A stretch of 36,716 bases of DNA from JBBQXY01 sp051004815 (GTDB taxonomy: Bacteria > Chloroflexota > Ktedonobacteria > Ktedonobacterales > Ktedonobacteraceae): contig JBPCJY010000027.1 of NCBI GenBank assembly GCA_051004815.1, forward strand, positions 1 to 36,716, in the 5' to 3' direction. This document shows, piece after piece, positions 23,554 through 31,366 of this stretch. Position 1 is the first letter of the stretch; each line of letters begins with the position of its first letter. The notes under the pieces are model-generated. The model was not told the DNA's origin. It worked only from the letters and a program-made list of their open reading frames with translations, and ran no database searches. The translations under genes were made by a program, and so were the position numbers.

Positions 23554-24384
23554 ATGGCAAAAACAGGCAAGGCACCAAAGGGCTTTTATAGTGCCACAGA
23601 AGTTATGAAAAAGTTGGGTATAGCTAGCTCAACGCTTTACCACTACGTTGAAACAGGTAAAATAAAAAGGGTAGTACCGCCTGACAAGCGAGACGGTTAC
23701 TACCTCAAAACTGAAATTGACAAAATGGTTAGAGCCAAGGAGCTATTCATGCTCCAATATGCTACGGACTCGTCATCGTTTGAAAAGGCTCAGGAAGAAG
23801 ATATTGCAGGCATCACAGACCTGTGCATAGAACTCTTTGGGAAGAATGGCACGGCAAGCTATGAAAAACGTTTGGCACAATTCCACGCTAATCCCAATAT
23901 CTTCTATGTTCTCAAACAAGAAGAACTTGTTGTCGGATATGTGGGATTGTTCCCACTGAAGGAGGAGGCTATTGACGCGATCATGTCAGGTGTTGAAGAA
24001 GCAACATTCAGAACTGGAATCCTATCACCTGAAAATATCACGCAATTCAAACTAGGAGAAGCTGACAACGTGTTTATAGTACTGGGAGTACGTCAAGGTT
24101 TACCGAGAAGTAGAGCATATGGTTCCAGGGTAATATTTGGTACTACCGAAATATTAGAACACTTTGCTCGAAAAGGCGTTATTGTCAAAAAGCTTTACGG
24201 CACCAGTCGCACCCAGGATGGTATCAGGCTAGCTAAGGGTATGGGTTTCAAGCAAGTAACACCTGTTTCGGAAGAGGACGACCTGTTACGTTTTGTGCTA
24301 AACCTCGAAACGACCAAAAACCCTCTCTTTAAGAAATACCAACAGCTTGCTAAGCGAGCGAGCGTGACCAATCCCCAAAAATAG
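23554..24384 (+). CDS. HTH (MerR-like/Xis-like) plus GNAT acyltransferase fusion
   Basis: A 276-aa protein with two parts. Residues 10-60 are a MerR/excisionase-type helix-turn-helix (FYSATEVMKKLGIASSTLYH, then YVETGKIKRV and YYLKTEIDKM). The rest resembles a GNAT N-acyltransferase domain: EEDIAGITDLCIELFG, FYVLKQEELVVGYVGLFPL, the acetyl-CoA-binding-like LPRSRAYGSRVIFGTTEILE and a C-terminal KKLYGTSRTQDGIRLAKGMG segment. AAGGAGA 8 bases before the ATG at 23554 decides the start over the ATG at 23515, which lies right at the -10. It is the only plus-strand gene of the right element, next to the tRNA end. It could repress or excise the element and modify a small molecule or protein. Confidence 0.75.
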   Translation: MAKTGKAPKGFYSATEVMKKLGIASSTLYHYVETGKIKRVVPPDKRDGYYLKTEIDKMVRAKELFMLQYATDSSSFEKAQEEDIAGITDLCIELFGKNGTASYEKRLAQFHANPNIFYVLKQEELVVGYVGLFPLKEEAIDAIMSGVEEATFRTGILSPENITQFKLGEADNVFIVLGVRQGLPRSRAYGSRVIFGTTEILEHFARKGVIVKKLYGTSRTQDGIRLAKGMGFKQVTPVSEEDDLLRFVLNLETTKNPLFKKYQQLAKRASVTNPQK

Positions 24385-24480
24385 AAATCAGCCGTTCTCA
24401 AACGCATCTTTTGGAGTTTAAGACGACTGATAATCTCAGTAACAAAAGGTATAGAGCGGCTTGTAGAGCCAAAGTAGGAG

Positions 24481-24536
24481 GTGGAGAAGTGGGCGACTAG
24501 GGATTCGAACCCCAGACCTACTGCGTGTAAAGCAGC
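24481..24536. repeat. Attachment-site copy inside tRNA-Val (right end of element)
   Basis: The tRNA-proximal member of the 56-bp exact direct repeat, matching 18975-19030. To its left is the motif GGCTTGTAGAGCCA (24458-24471), similar to GGCCTGTAAAGCCA left of the other copy. Confidence 0.92.
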
Positions 24537-24563
24537 CGCTCTAACCAACTGAGCTAGTCGCCC
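24490..24563 (-). tRNA. tRNA-Val (anticodon UAC)
   Basis: 74 nt without encoded CCA. The acceptor stem GGGCGAC pairs with GTCGCCC, the D-arm has AGCTCAGTTGGTTAGAGC, the anticodon loop reads TTTACAC (anticodon TAC at 34-36), and the T-arm GGTTCGAATCC is standard. It is intact and serves as the integration target for the elements to its left. Confidence 0.96.
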
Positions 24564-24615
24564 TTGGGTGAGGATGGGACAGGGACACAAAATGGGTGTC
24601 TCTGTGGTGTATGGG

Positions 24616-24697
24616 TGCCCTCGAGTGGAGTCGAACCACCACGCCCTTTCGAGCACAGGCCCTCAACCTGCTGCGTATACCATTCCGCCACGAGGGC
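24616..24697 (-). tRNA. tRNA-Leu (anticodon GAG)
   Basis: 82 nt with the long variable arm of class II tRNAs. The acceptor stem GCCCTCG pairs with CGAGGGC, the anticodon loop is TTGAGGG (anticodon GAG), the T-arm contains GGTTCGACTCC, and no CCA is encoded. It lies 52 bp upstream of tRNA-Val in the same orientation, probably one transcript. Confidence 0.95.
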
Positions 24698-24814
24698 AAG
24701 TCATAACGGATTACGGATGCCATTCTAACCTAATCTTTGTGACTTGTCAATCCCCATTTTTGCCTGATTCAGGCTCTTTTCTGACATGTAGCAAATCTGA
24801 ATGCGTGATGCGGG

Positions 24815-25177
24815 CTAGCCACCAGCCCTTTTCACTTTATAGCCCATTTCTGTGAGTTTGGCTTGCACTTTAGCGCAGTGGTCGCCCTGGATTTCGATAG
24901 TGCCGTCCTTCACGGTGCCGCCAGAGCCACAGAGTTTTTTGAGTTGTTGGGCCAGGGTGGCAAGAGTTGCCTCGGTAGCTGGCACTCCTGCGATGACCGT
25001 GACGGTCTTGCCGCCGCGCTGTTTACGGTCGCGCATCACTCGCACGATACCATCGCTCTTTTTCGCGGAGCCACCTGCCGCGGATTGGTCGCAACGACAC
25101 TGTTTATAGGGTAATCCACAAGTTGGGCAGGTGGTGGCTCTGCCGCTATCGGTTGAGTAGACAATGCGGTCTGGCAT
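24815..25177 (-). CDS. yciH: YciH/SUI1 family translation initiation factor-like protein
   Basis: A 120-aa bacterial homologue of eukaryotic eIF1 (SUI1), which binds near the ribosomal P site and influences start-codon fidelity; its bacterial role is incompletely defined. The SUI1 domain (about residues 44-118) shows VRVMRDRKQRGGKTVTVIAG, LKKLCGSGGTVKDG and the C-terminal IQGDHCAKVQAKLTEMGYKV. An N-terminal zinc-ribbon-like cluster, CPTCGLPYKQCRC, is present. AAAGGAG lies 12 bases before the ATG. It is transcribed on its own, upstream of the tRNA pair on the same strand. Confidence 0.92.
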   Translation of the reverse strand: MPDRIVYSTDSGRATTCPTCGLPYKQCRCDQSAAGGSAKKSDGIVRVMRDRKQRGGKTVTVIAGVPATEATLATLAQQLKKLCGSGGTVKDGTIEIQGDHCAKVQAKLTEMGYKVKRAGG

Positions 25178-25350
25178 ACTTACTCATCATCTCCTTTCAC
25201 ACAACAATAGTTCCCACAAATTGTATCATAGAACACCCTTAGAGGAACCTTTGGCACATTAGTTTTCCGTTAGACAGCGTTTTTTGCTGTGTTCGCTTGA
25301 CACTTACCTTCATAGAGAAGCGTATACTGTATGTAGGTAAATTGTTGCCC

Positions 25351-26661
25351 ATGGAAGAAATATTGAGAACCATGTTAGAACTTGAAGAGACTAAGCTACA
25401 TCATTATGCCATACAGCGTCGCCTGGCTCGCGGTGGCATGTCTGATATTTATCTCGCACATGACGAGCAAAAACATACAGTAGCAATGAAGGTCGTCCAT
25501 AGTAGCCAGGAAGATTATGTCGTACATTTTCAGCGCGAAGTAAAGGTGCTGCAAGACCTGACGCACGATCATATACTCCCCATCCTCGATTGTGGAAAAG
25601 ATGGCCCGTGGCACTATTGCGTTATGCCTTATATGTGCTATGGCACATTGCGTGACCGCATCCGTAAGGAGCCACTGAACCTGACGGAGGCTAGCATAAT
25701 CTTTGACCAGATAGCATGCGCCCTGCACCACGCACATGAGCAGGGTATTCTACATCGCGATATTAAACCATCCAATATTTTGCTCGGCGATGATGCACAT
25801 GTCTATTTGGCGGATTTTGGGTTAGCCAAGGATATTATGGGAGAAGACGGCGGCTTCACACAGACGGGTTGTTTGATTGGCACGCCCGAATACATGGCAC
25901 CTGAACTGGCCGACCAGCCAGCCAGCGTCAGTAGCGATATTTATGCCTTGGGTATCGTGCTTTATCAAATGTTGACGGGGCAGGTTCCTTTCAAGGGTAC
26001 TAGTCCCATGTCCGTTTACTGGAAACATATCCAGACTCAGCCGCAGCCGCCCTCACAATTGAATCCAGCTATTTCATATTCCGTCGAGCAGGTTATTCTT
26101 TGCGCCCTGGAAAAAGATCCCGCTCGCCGCTTCAAGTCTGTGCAGAGTATGGCCGAAGCTTATGCACGCGCCTTAGACTTTTCAGGGGAAGTGTCCCTTG
26201 GGCAGAGCCAGAGCATTGCCTCTGACCCGAATAGGGTAACGCTGCCGCCGCCCTCGCAGCGTGTGATTTCGTTGAAAGCGATGCAAGCACGACGTAGCTT
26301 TCATCCAGCGTTAATCGCTCTGGTCGCCACGTTCTTCCTGCTCGTGGTGCCGTTTACGCTGGGTTTCTCTTTCTCCATAGGGAGCAGCAGCAGCATACAT
26401 GCACCCGCAGTTCTTGGAGCGAGTGAGCAATTTGTAAAAATAGATGGCCTCACCCAGGGGAGAACGCCTACTACGCAACCTACTGCAACACCTACGCCTA
26501 CCACTGCGACTACCACAACCACCACGACGGTGACAACGAACACGAGCATATTGCCTTACAGCCAACTAGTGGGTGGTGGTAGACAGAACCATGGTAGCAA
26601 TGGTGGACATGCACACAAACATGGGAATAAACACGGACACAAACATGGACACGGACACTGA
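25351..26661 (+). CDS. Hanks-type Ser/Thr protein kinase with His-rich extracellular tail
   Basis: A membrane-anchored eukaryotic-type protein kinase of about 436 aa. The kinase domain is complete: glycine-rich ARGGMSDIYLAHD, lysine in VAMKVV, catalytic HRDIKPSNILL, DFGLAK, and TPEYMAPEL of the activation segment. After it come about 50 linker residues and one transmembrane helix (ALIALVATFFLLVVPFTLGF). The outside is a 30-residue Thr/Pro run and a tail of His, Gly and Lys repeats (HKHGNKHGHKHGHGH). The tail could bind metal ions. Starts at 25351 or 25372 are both possible, and no clear ribosome site decides. A longer frame from TTG 25297 overlaps a TTGACA and is unlikely. The next kinase gene lies 104 bp downstream. 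Confidence 0.9.
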   Translation: MEEILRTMLELEETKLHHYAIQRRLARGGMSDIYLAHDEQKHTVAMKVVHSSQEDYVVHFQREVKVLQDLTHDHILPILDCGKDGPWHYCVMPYMCYGTLRDRIRKEPLNLTEASIIFDQIACALHHAHEQGILHRDIKPSNILLGDDAHVYLADFGLAKDIMGEDGGFTQTGCLIGTPEYMAPELADQPASVSSDIYALGIVLYQMLTGQVPFKGTSPMSVYWKHIQTQPQPPSQLNPAISYSVEQVILCALEKDPARRFKSVQSMAEAYARALDFSGEVSLGQSQSIASDPNRVTLPPPSQRVISLKAMQARRSFHPALIALVATFFLLVVPFTLGFSFSIGSSSSIHAPAVLGASEQFVKIDGLTQGRTPTTQPTATPTPTTATTTTTTTVTTNTSILPYSQLVGGGRQNHGSNGGHAHKHGNKHGHKHGHGH

Positions 26662-26765
26662 TACTATTGTATTTATTGACATTCCACGCAATAGATGCCT
26701 ATACTGCCTGAGTATGTCTATCGAAGGACTTGCGTAGGCAGAGGAGAAAAAGGAAACTTAGCGAC

Positions 26766-28709
26766 ATGCCTGGACTAACGGGAACAACATTAGGGCATTA
26801 CCAGCTCCTGGAACGCTTGGGACAGGGGGGCATGTCGGAAGTTTACCTCGCGTATGACGATCTGCACCAGCGGAAGCTGGCCATCAAAGTAGTCGCCAGT
26901 ACCCATTCCGACTATATCGAGCGCTTCCGCCGCGAAGCCTATGCCGTGAGCACATTACAACATGCTCATATTCTACCCGCGTACGATTATGGTGAACAAC
27001 CTCCCTGGCACTATATGGTGATGCCGTATATTGAGTTGGGTACCTTACGTGACCGCTTACTACAAGGCCCACTTACGTTGGAAGAGACGGGCATAATACT
27101 GGAACAAATAGCGAATGCCTTACAATTTGCGCACGACCAGGGCATCGTTCATCGCGACATTAAACCTTCCAACATTCTGCTGGGCAATGATAACTATGTG
27201 TACCTGGCCGATTTTGGCCTGGCCAAGTCGCTTGAAGGCGGCAGCACGATCACCCAGACCGGCAATCTGCTGGGTACCCCCGAATATATGGCGCCGGAAT
27301 TAGCAGAAGGGCCAGCCACGACGAGTAGTGACCTGTATGCGCTCGGTATATTGCTCTATGAAATGGCAACCGGAGACGTGCCATTCGACGGTGAGACGCC
27401 TTTGGCTATCTACTGGAAGCAAATTCGCGATCAGCCGATACCACCAACGCAGATTAATCCCGCTATTCCACCCGCCATTGAACGGGTCATTTTGCGTGCT
27501 TTAGAGAAGGAGCCGCAGCGTCGTTATCAATCGGCCAATGAACTGGCCCAAGCCTATATCGAGGCTCTCACCTTCCCTGACATGGTTATCGAGGAGCCGC
27601 CTCCTGCTATGACATCGACTGAACCTGAGCTGATGGCAATACCAGCAGTACACTACCGGGAACATGTGCCACTGCAAGATAGCGCGTTAGTGTTGCCCAA
27701 TAATCCCGTGATGGCCCCCACCGCGCTACCATCGCGTCGTAGACGGTTTGTCAAAGGCATCTCCCCTTATCTGCAACGCAAACAACGCAGCGCACCGCTT
27801 ACCCCCCCACCAATGGAGCCATTGACACCACTAACGCCAAACGCGTTTCCTGACGATTCTGCCACGCCAGCACGGAGACAGGCAGTCCCCAGGGCTACAC
27901 CCACCCCACGCGTTCGTCCGGTCCGGCGCAAGCGTTCCCCGATACAATCACGACCACGCGGACGGCGCACAAGCCCTGTCCTCATTAGTTTGCTGGTCAT
28001 CGTTATCCTGATCCTGGTGTTTGGCTTGATCGCCCTCTTCTTTACTATGCAATATAATAATGCTACCCACCAGAGCAGTCAGGCTACTGCCACAGGCGTG
28101 GTCACGAATGCTGCCGCACCGCAGAAAGCGCAGCTCACGGCGACCGCGGGTGTGGCACTCACAGCGATCAGTGGCACCCCTATACTCTCGGATGCGCTCA
28201 GCAGTAACACCAATAAACGTTGGACCGAAAATACCTCTTGCACCTTTGCAGGTAGGGCTTACCATGTCATCGTGCAACAGAGCGACTCTGTAGAGAGTTG
28301 CTCATCCAACACGTTCCCGTTTACTAACGGAGCCATACAGGCCGATGTCTCGTTGCTCTCCGGCGATACTGCTGGACTGCTCTTCCGCGTCAGTGGCAAT
28401 CAGTATTACGATTTTGAAATTACCAACGCTGGTACTTTTTTCTTACGTCGCCACAATGCCAGCATCGGAGTCGATTACACCTACATTATCCCTGCGACGG
28501 CCAGTAGGGCTATTCTGACTGGTAGCCACGTCAACAAGTTGCTTGTGATTGCAAATGGCAGCGATTTTAAGCTCTATATCAATGACTCCTTTGTCGAAGA
28601 GGCTCAAGACAGCAACTACACGAATGGGCAGATTGGTTTTGCCGTTGGCACCCTCTCCTCTACCACTACAGGTGAAGGTAGTTTCGCAAACCTCAAGGTG
28701 TATAAATAG
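26766..28709 (+). CDS. Hanks-type Ser/Thr protein kinase with LamG/DUF1080-like extracellular domain
   Basis: A membrane-anchored eukaryotic-type protein kinase of 647 aa from ATG 26766; the 12 upstream codons are a basic, unlikely extension. The kinase domain (about residues 10-275) has LGQGGMSEVYLAYD, LAIKVV, HRDIKPSNILL, DFGLAK and TPEYMAPEL. A long Pro/Arg-rich linker follows, then one transmembrane helix near residues 403-430. The extracellular part (about 470-645) resembles a concanavalin/laminin-G-like jelly roll: GAIQADVSLLSG, AGLLFRVSGNQYYDFEI and KLYINDSFVEEAQD, which are typical of carbohydrate- or ligand-binding modules. It could sense a cell-surface ligand. It is probably cotranscribed with, and derived by duplication of, the preceding kinase gene. 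Confidence 0.92.
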   Translation: MPGLTGTTLGHYQLLERLGQGGMSEVYLAYDDLHQRKLAIKVVASTHSDYIERFRREAYAVSTLQHAHILPAYDYGEQPPWHYMVMPYIELGTLRDRLLQGPLTLEETGIILEQIANALQFAHDQGIVHRDIKPSNILLGNDNYVYLADFGLAKSLEGGSTITQTGNLLGTPEYMAPELAEGPATTSSDLYALGILLYEMATGDVPFDGETPLAIYWKQIRDQPIPPTQINPAIPPAIERVILRALEKEPQRRYQSANELAQAYIEALTFPDMVIEEPPPAMTSTEPELMAIPAVHYREHVPLQDSALVLPNNPVMAPTALPSRRRRFVKGISPYLQRKQRSAPLTPPPMEPLTPLTPNAFPDDSATPARRQAVPRATPTPRVRPVRRKRSPIQSRPRGRRTSPVLISLLVIVILILVFGLIALFFTMQYNNATHQSSQATATGVVTNAAAPQKAQLTATAGVALTAISGTPILSDALSSNTNKRWTENTSCTFAGRAYHVIVQQSDSVESCSSNTFPFTNGAIQADVSLLSGDTAGLLFRVSGNQYYDFEITNAGTFFLRRHNASIGVDYTYIIPATASRAILTGSHVNKLLVIANGSDFKLYINDSFVEEAQDSNYTNGQIGFAVGTLSSTTTGEGSFANLKVYK

Positions 28710-28897
28710 TAACGGACGAAGCAAGCGTAGGGGCGTTCATATGCCCTGGCAATAATTCTTTATAAAACTCTATAATCCGCACGGAAATAGGGAAGATTAT
28801 ATAGTTTTGGGGTTGCTAGCCGCCGTTAGCTGCGCTATTATATGAAGGAAACTCTGAGAGAGTTAGCAAACAAAAAAACATCTTTTAAGGAATAGAT

Positions 28898-29971
28898 ATG
28901 CAACAACATACGCTGTCCACCTCTGTTATGCCAATGACGGGGGCAGAACGTTTTCTTGCCGCCTGTCACCATGAGCAGCCTGATGCTACGCCTGTCTGGT
29001 TTATGCGCCAGGCTGGCCGCTGTCTCGCCGAATATCGCGAACTGCGCAAACGCTATGATATTTTGACGATGGCGAAAACACCGGAATTGTGTACGCAGGT
29101 CACATTGATGCCCGTCGAGCAGTTTGGTGTCGATGGAGCGGTGCTCTATGCCGATATCATGCTGCCATTGGAGGGCATGGGCATCTCGTTCGAAATTCAG
29201 CCCGATCTTGGGCCTATCATTCACAACCCTATCCGTACGATGCAGGACGTTGCTGCCTTGCGCATTATCGATCCCGAAGAGTCAACCGCCTTTGTGATGG
29301 AGGCGATACGCATGGTACGCCGCGCACTGGCAGGGAAACAGGCGGTGATCGGCTTCTCCGGTGCTCCCTTCACCCTTGCCTGTTATATGATTGAGGGACG
29401 GCCCTCACGCGACTATGGCCTGGCCAAATCCTTGATGTATGGTCAGCCACAGGTCTGGCACGCGCTTATGAACAAGCTCACCGAGGTTGTCTCGCGCTAC
29501 CTGCTAGCACAGATTCGGGCTGGAGCGGACGTGGTGCAGGTATTCGATAGCTGGGTTGGTGCGCTCAGTCCCAGTACCTATCAACGATTTGTGCAGCCAT
29601 ATAGCCAGCGCATCTTCACGGCTGTGCGGCAAACGGGTACGCCATCGATCCATTTCGGTACAGGAACTGCCAATCTATTGGAGTTGATGGCCGAAGCTGG
29701 TGGCGATATTATCAGCGTTGATTGGCGCGTAGAGTTGGACGAGGCCTGGGCACGCATCGGTTACGAACGTGGTATCCAGGGGAATCTCGATCCCACGCTC
29801 CTGCTCACACCCTGGGAAACCATCGAGGCCGGTATGCGGGACGTGCTGCATCGTGCCAACAATCGCCCTGGTCACATATTCAACCTGGGCCACGGCGTTC
29901 TCGCCCCCACCGACCCCGATATGCTCATCCGCCTGGTCGAGAGTGTTCACGAGGTATCGGCACGGAGTTAA
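28898..29971 (+). CDS. hemE: Uroporphyrinogen decarboxylase
   Basis: A 357-aa enzyme that removes four carboxyl groups from uroporphyrinogen III to give coproporphyrinogen III in haem synthesis. The substrate-binding signature PVWFMRQAGR is near residue 30, the catalytic Asp lies in LYADIMLPLEGMG, and GFSGAPFTLACYMIEG and VFDSWVGALSP are typical. The C-terminus FNLGHGVLAPTDP is standard. AAGGA precedes the ATG. hemH follows 34 bp downstream in the same direction. The 188 bp before it carry no gene but contain CCCTGGCAATAATTCT, also found near 10389. Confidence 0.96.
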   Translation: MQQHTLSTSVMPMTGAERFLAACHHEQPDATPVWFMRQAGRCLAEYRELRKRYDILTMAKTPELCTQVTLMPVEQFGVDGAVLYADIMLPLEGMGISFEIQPDLGPIIHNPIRTMQDVAALRIIDPEESTAFVMEAIRMVRRALAGKQAVIGFSGAPFTLACYMIEGRPSRDYGLAKSLMYGQPQVWHALMNKLTEVVSRYLLAQIRAGADVVQVFDSWVGALSPSTYQRFVQPYSQRIFTAVRQTGTPSIHFGTGTANLLELMAEAGGDIISVDWRVELDEAWARIGYERGIQGNLDPTLLLTPWETIEAGMRDVLHRANNRPGHIFNLGHGVLAPTDPDMLIRLVESVHEVSARS

Positions 29972-30005
29972 GGGATAGCTATAGAGAGATAAGGTACATT
30001 ACATT

Positions 30006-30950
30006 ATGACAACGAATGAGAGAGTCGGCGTCATGCTTATGACGTATGGCTCACCGGCAACCCTTGACGACATTCCGGTGTATCTGAGGCATGTGTATGG
30101 CGGGCGTGAGGCCAGTGAAGAGGTCATTAAAGAGTTTCGCCGCCGTTATGATCTGATTGGCGGCTCGCCATTGGTACGCATTACTCGTGAGCAGGCTGCC
30201 GCTCTGGAAGAGGAACTCAACGCGCAGCATCCTGCTGGCCCTGGCTTTCATGTGGTGGCTGGTATGCGGTTCGCGCCGCCATTCATTGCTGATGTCACAG
30301 CAGAGGCGGCGGCAGGGGCCAACCAATTGCTGGGGGTCATCATGTCGCCACAATATTCGCCCATTATTATGAGCGGGTATGTGCGCACGCTAGAGGATGC
30401 GGTGAAAGACTTGCAACGTGATGATCTGGAACTAAAGATTGCGCGGGACTGGCACTTGCAGCCCTACTTTTTGCAAGCCATCGCCGAACGCGTGCAACAG
30501 GCTCTGAACCGCTTCCCGTCGGAGCTACGAGAGCGCGTCCCTGTGCTGCTGACGGCACACAGTATGCCCAAACGTGTGGTAGAGAAGGAGCCAAATTATA
30601 TTAACGACCTCAAAGAAACGGCTGGAGCAGTCGCGGAACTAGTTGGTCTGCCAGCTGAACGGTGGATGTTCTGCTACCAGAGTGCCGGTCATACGCCAGA
30701 GGAGTGGCTCAAACCTGACTTTGCCGATATCATGCCAGAACTTAAGGCGGCAGGTCATAGCCATGTGCTGATCGCTCCCGTGCAATTTCTGGCCGACCAC
30801 CTGGAGATTCTCTACGATATCGAGATTGGTGCTCGTGAGCAGGCCGAGACGCATGGTATCCAGTTTGCGCGTACTGAGTCGCTCAACACCTCACACTTGT
30901 TTATTAAGGCGTTAGCCGCCGTGGTTGGGGAGACGATGGGGCGCGAGTAG
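30006..30950 (+). CDS. hemH: Ferrochelatase (haem or coproporphyrin type)
   Basis: A 314-aa cytoplasmic enzyme that inserts ferrous iron into a porphyrin at the end of haem synthesis. Family markers are MLMTYGSPATLDDIPVYL, FRRRYDLIGGSPL, the catalytic His in LLTAHSMPKRV, CYQSAGHTPEEWL and the conserved Glu in FLADHLEILYDI. Whether it acts on protoporphyrin IX or on coproporphyrin III (as in Gram-positive-type pathways) depends on partners (hemG/hemY/chdC) that are not in the window. It follows hemE by 34 bp, and the pair is probably one operon. The hairpin repeat starting at 30981 may act as its terminator. Confidence 0.93.
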   Translation: MTTNERVGVMLMTYGSPATLDDIPVYLRHVYGGREASEEVIKEFRRRYDLIGGSPLVRITREQAAALEEELNAQHPAGPGFHVVAGMRFAPPFIADVTAEAAAGANQLLGVIMSPQYSPIIMSGYVRTLEDAVKDLQRDDLELKIARDWHLQPYFLQAIAERVQQALNRFPSELRERVPVLLTAHSMPKRVVEKEPNYINDLKETAGAVAELVGLPAERWMFCYQSAGHTPEEWLKPDFADIMPELKAAGHSHVLIAPVQFLADHLEILYDIEIGAREQAETHGIQFARTESLNTSHLFIKALAAVVGETMGRE

Positions 30951-30980
30951 CTTGCCAGGGCGACCTTGGCGGCTTACACA

Positions 30981-31146
30981 GGGAGGTTTTTTGGGGAAAG
31001 GCATCGGCGAGGGGGAATGTCATGCTGAGCGCAGTAGCCGAAGCCCTGAGCGCAGCGAAGGGGAAGAATCTCCGTGCGGCCCGGCGAGAGATTCTTTGCT
31101 GCGCTCAGCATGACAGGCGAAACCGGCGCGCTTCAAAAAACCTCCC
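30981..31146. repeat. Nested inverted-repeat unit (MITE- or REP-like), 166 bp
   Basis: The outer arms GGGAGGTTTTTTG (30981-30993) and CAAAAAACCTCCC (31134-31146) pair perfectly. Inside, GTCATGCTGAGCGCAG (31019-31034) pairs with 31099-31114, and AAGAATCTC (31064-31072) with 31088-31096. The three-tier hairpin is typical of dispersed intergenic repeats. The remaining 220 bp up to the next pseudogene (31147-31366) show no gene. Confidence 0.8.
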
Positions 31147-31366
31147 AGTGAAAGGTGGCGAGGGGGCCTGGTGCCTGTCCTCGGTGGGGATTTGGATACT
31201 TCCCACAGGACGAGGACAAGCACCAGGCCCCCCATCTGCCGCCACGTCCTTCTTACCTGCCCCCCAGGCAGGGTGTTGTCCCTACGCACACCATCATGCC
31301 ATGGCCTTCCCAGCAAGCATTCACGGACCTTGCGCCGTAGTCGAGGAGACGATGGGTAGAATATTT

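Larger units (their letters stand above)
18975..24480. mobile_element. Right (recent) tRNA-Val-integrated element, about 5.5 kb
   Basis: Bounded by the exact 56-bp direct repeats at 18975 and 24481. It carries an intact tyrosine recombinase, the unknown 372-aa protein, a hairpin-rich GC island, a sigma-70-like protein, a small protein and an HTH-GNAT protein. The integration regenerates a complete tRNA-Val at its right end. No replication or conjugation gene is recognisable, so it is best described as an integrative cargo element rather than a conjugative element or prophage. Exact perfection of the repeats suggests recent insertion. Confidence 0.8.

Noticed and set aside
24195..24656. 153-aa minus-strand frame across the tRNA genes
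   Set aside because: It is the translation of the tRNA-Val repeat and the antisense of the HTH-GNAT gene; a similar peptide appears at 18845-19051 only because the repeat is copied there.
25297..25350. N-terminal extension of the first kinase from TTG
   Set aside because: The TTG is part of TTGACA, which looks like a promoter element, and the second kinase has no such extension. The spacing to TATACT is 20 bases, so I do not list the promoter either.
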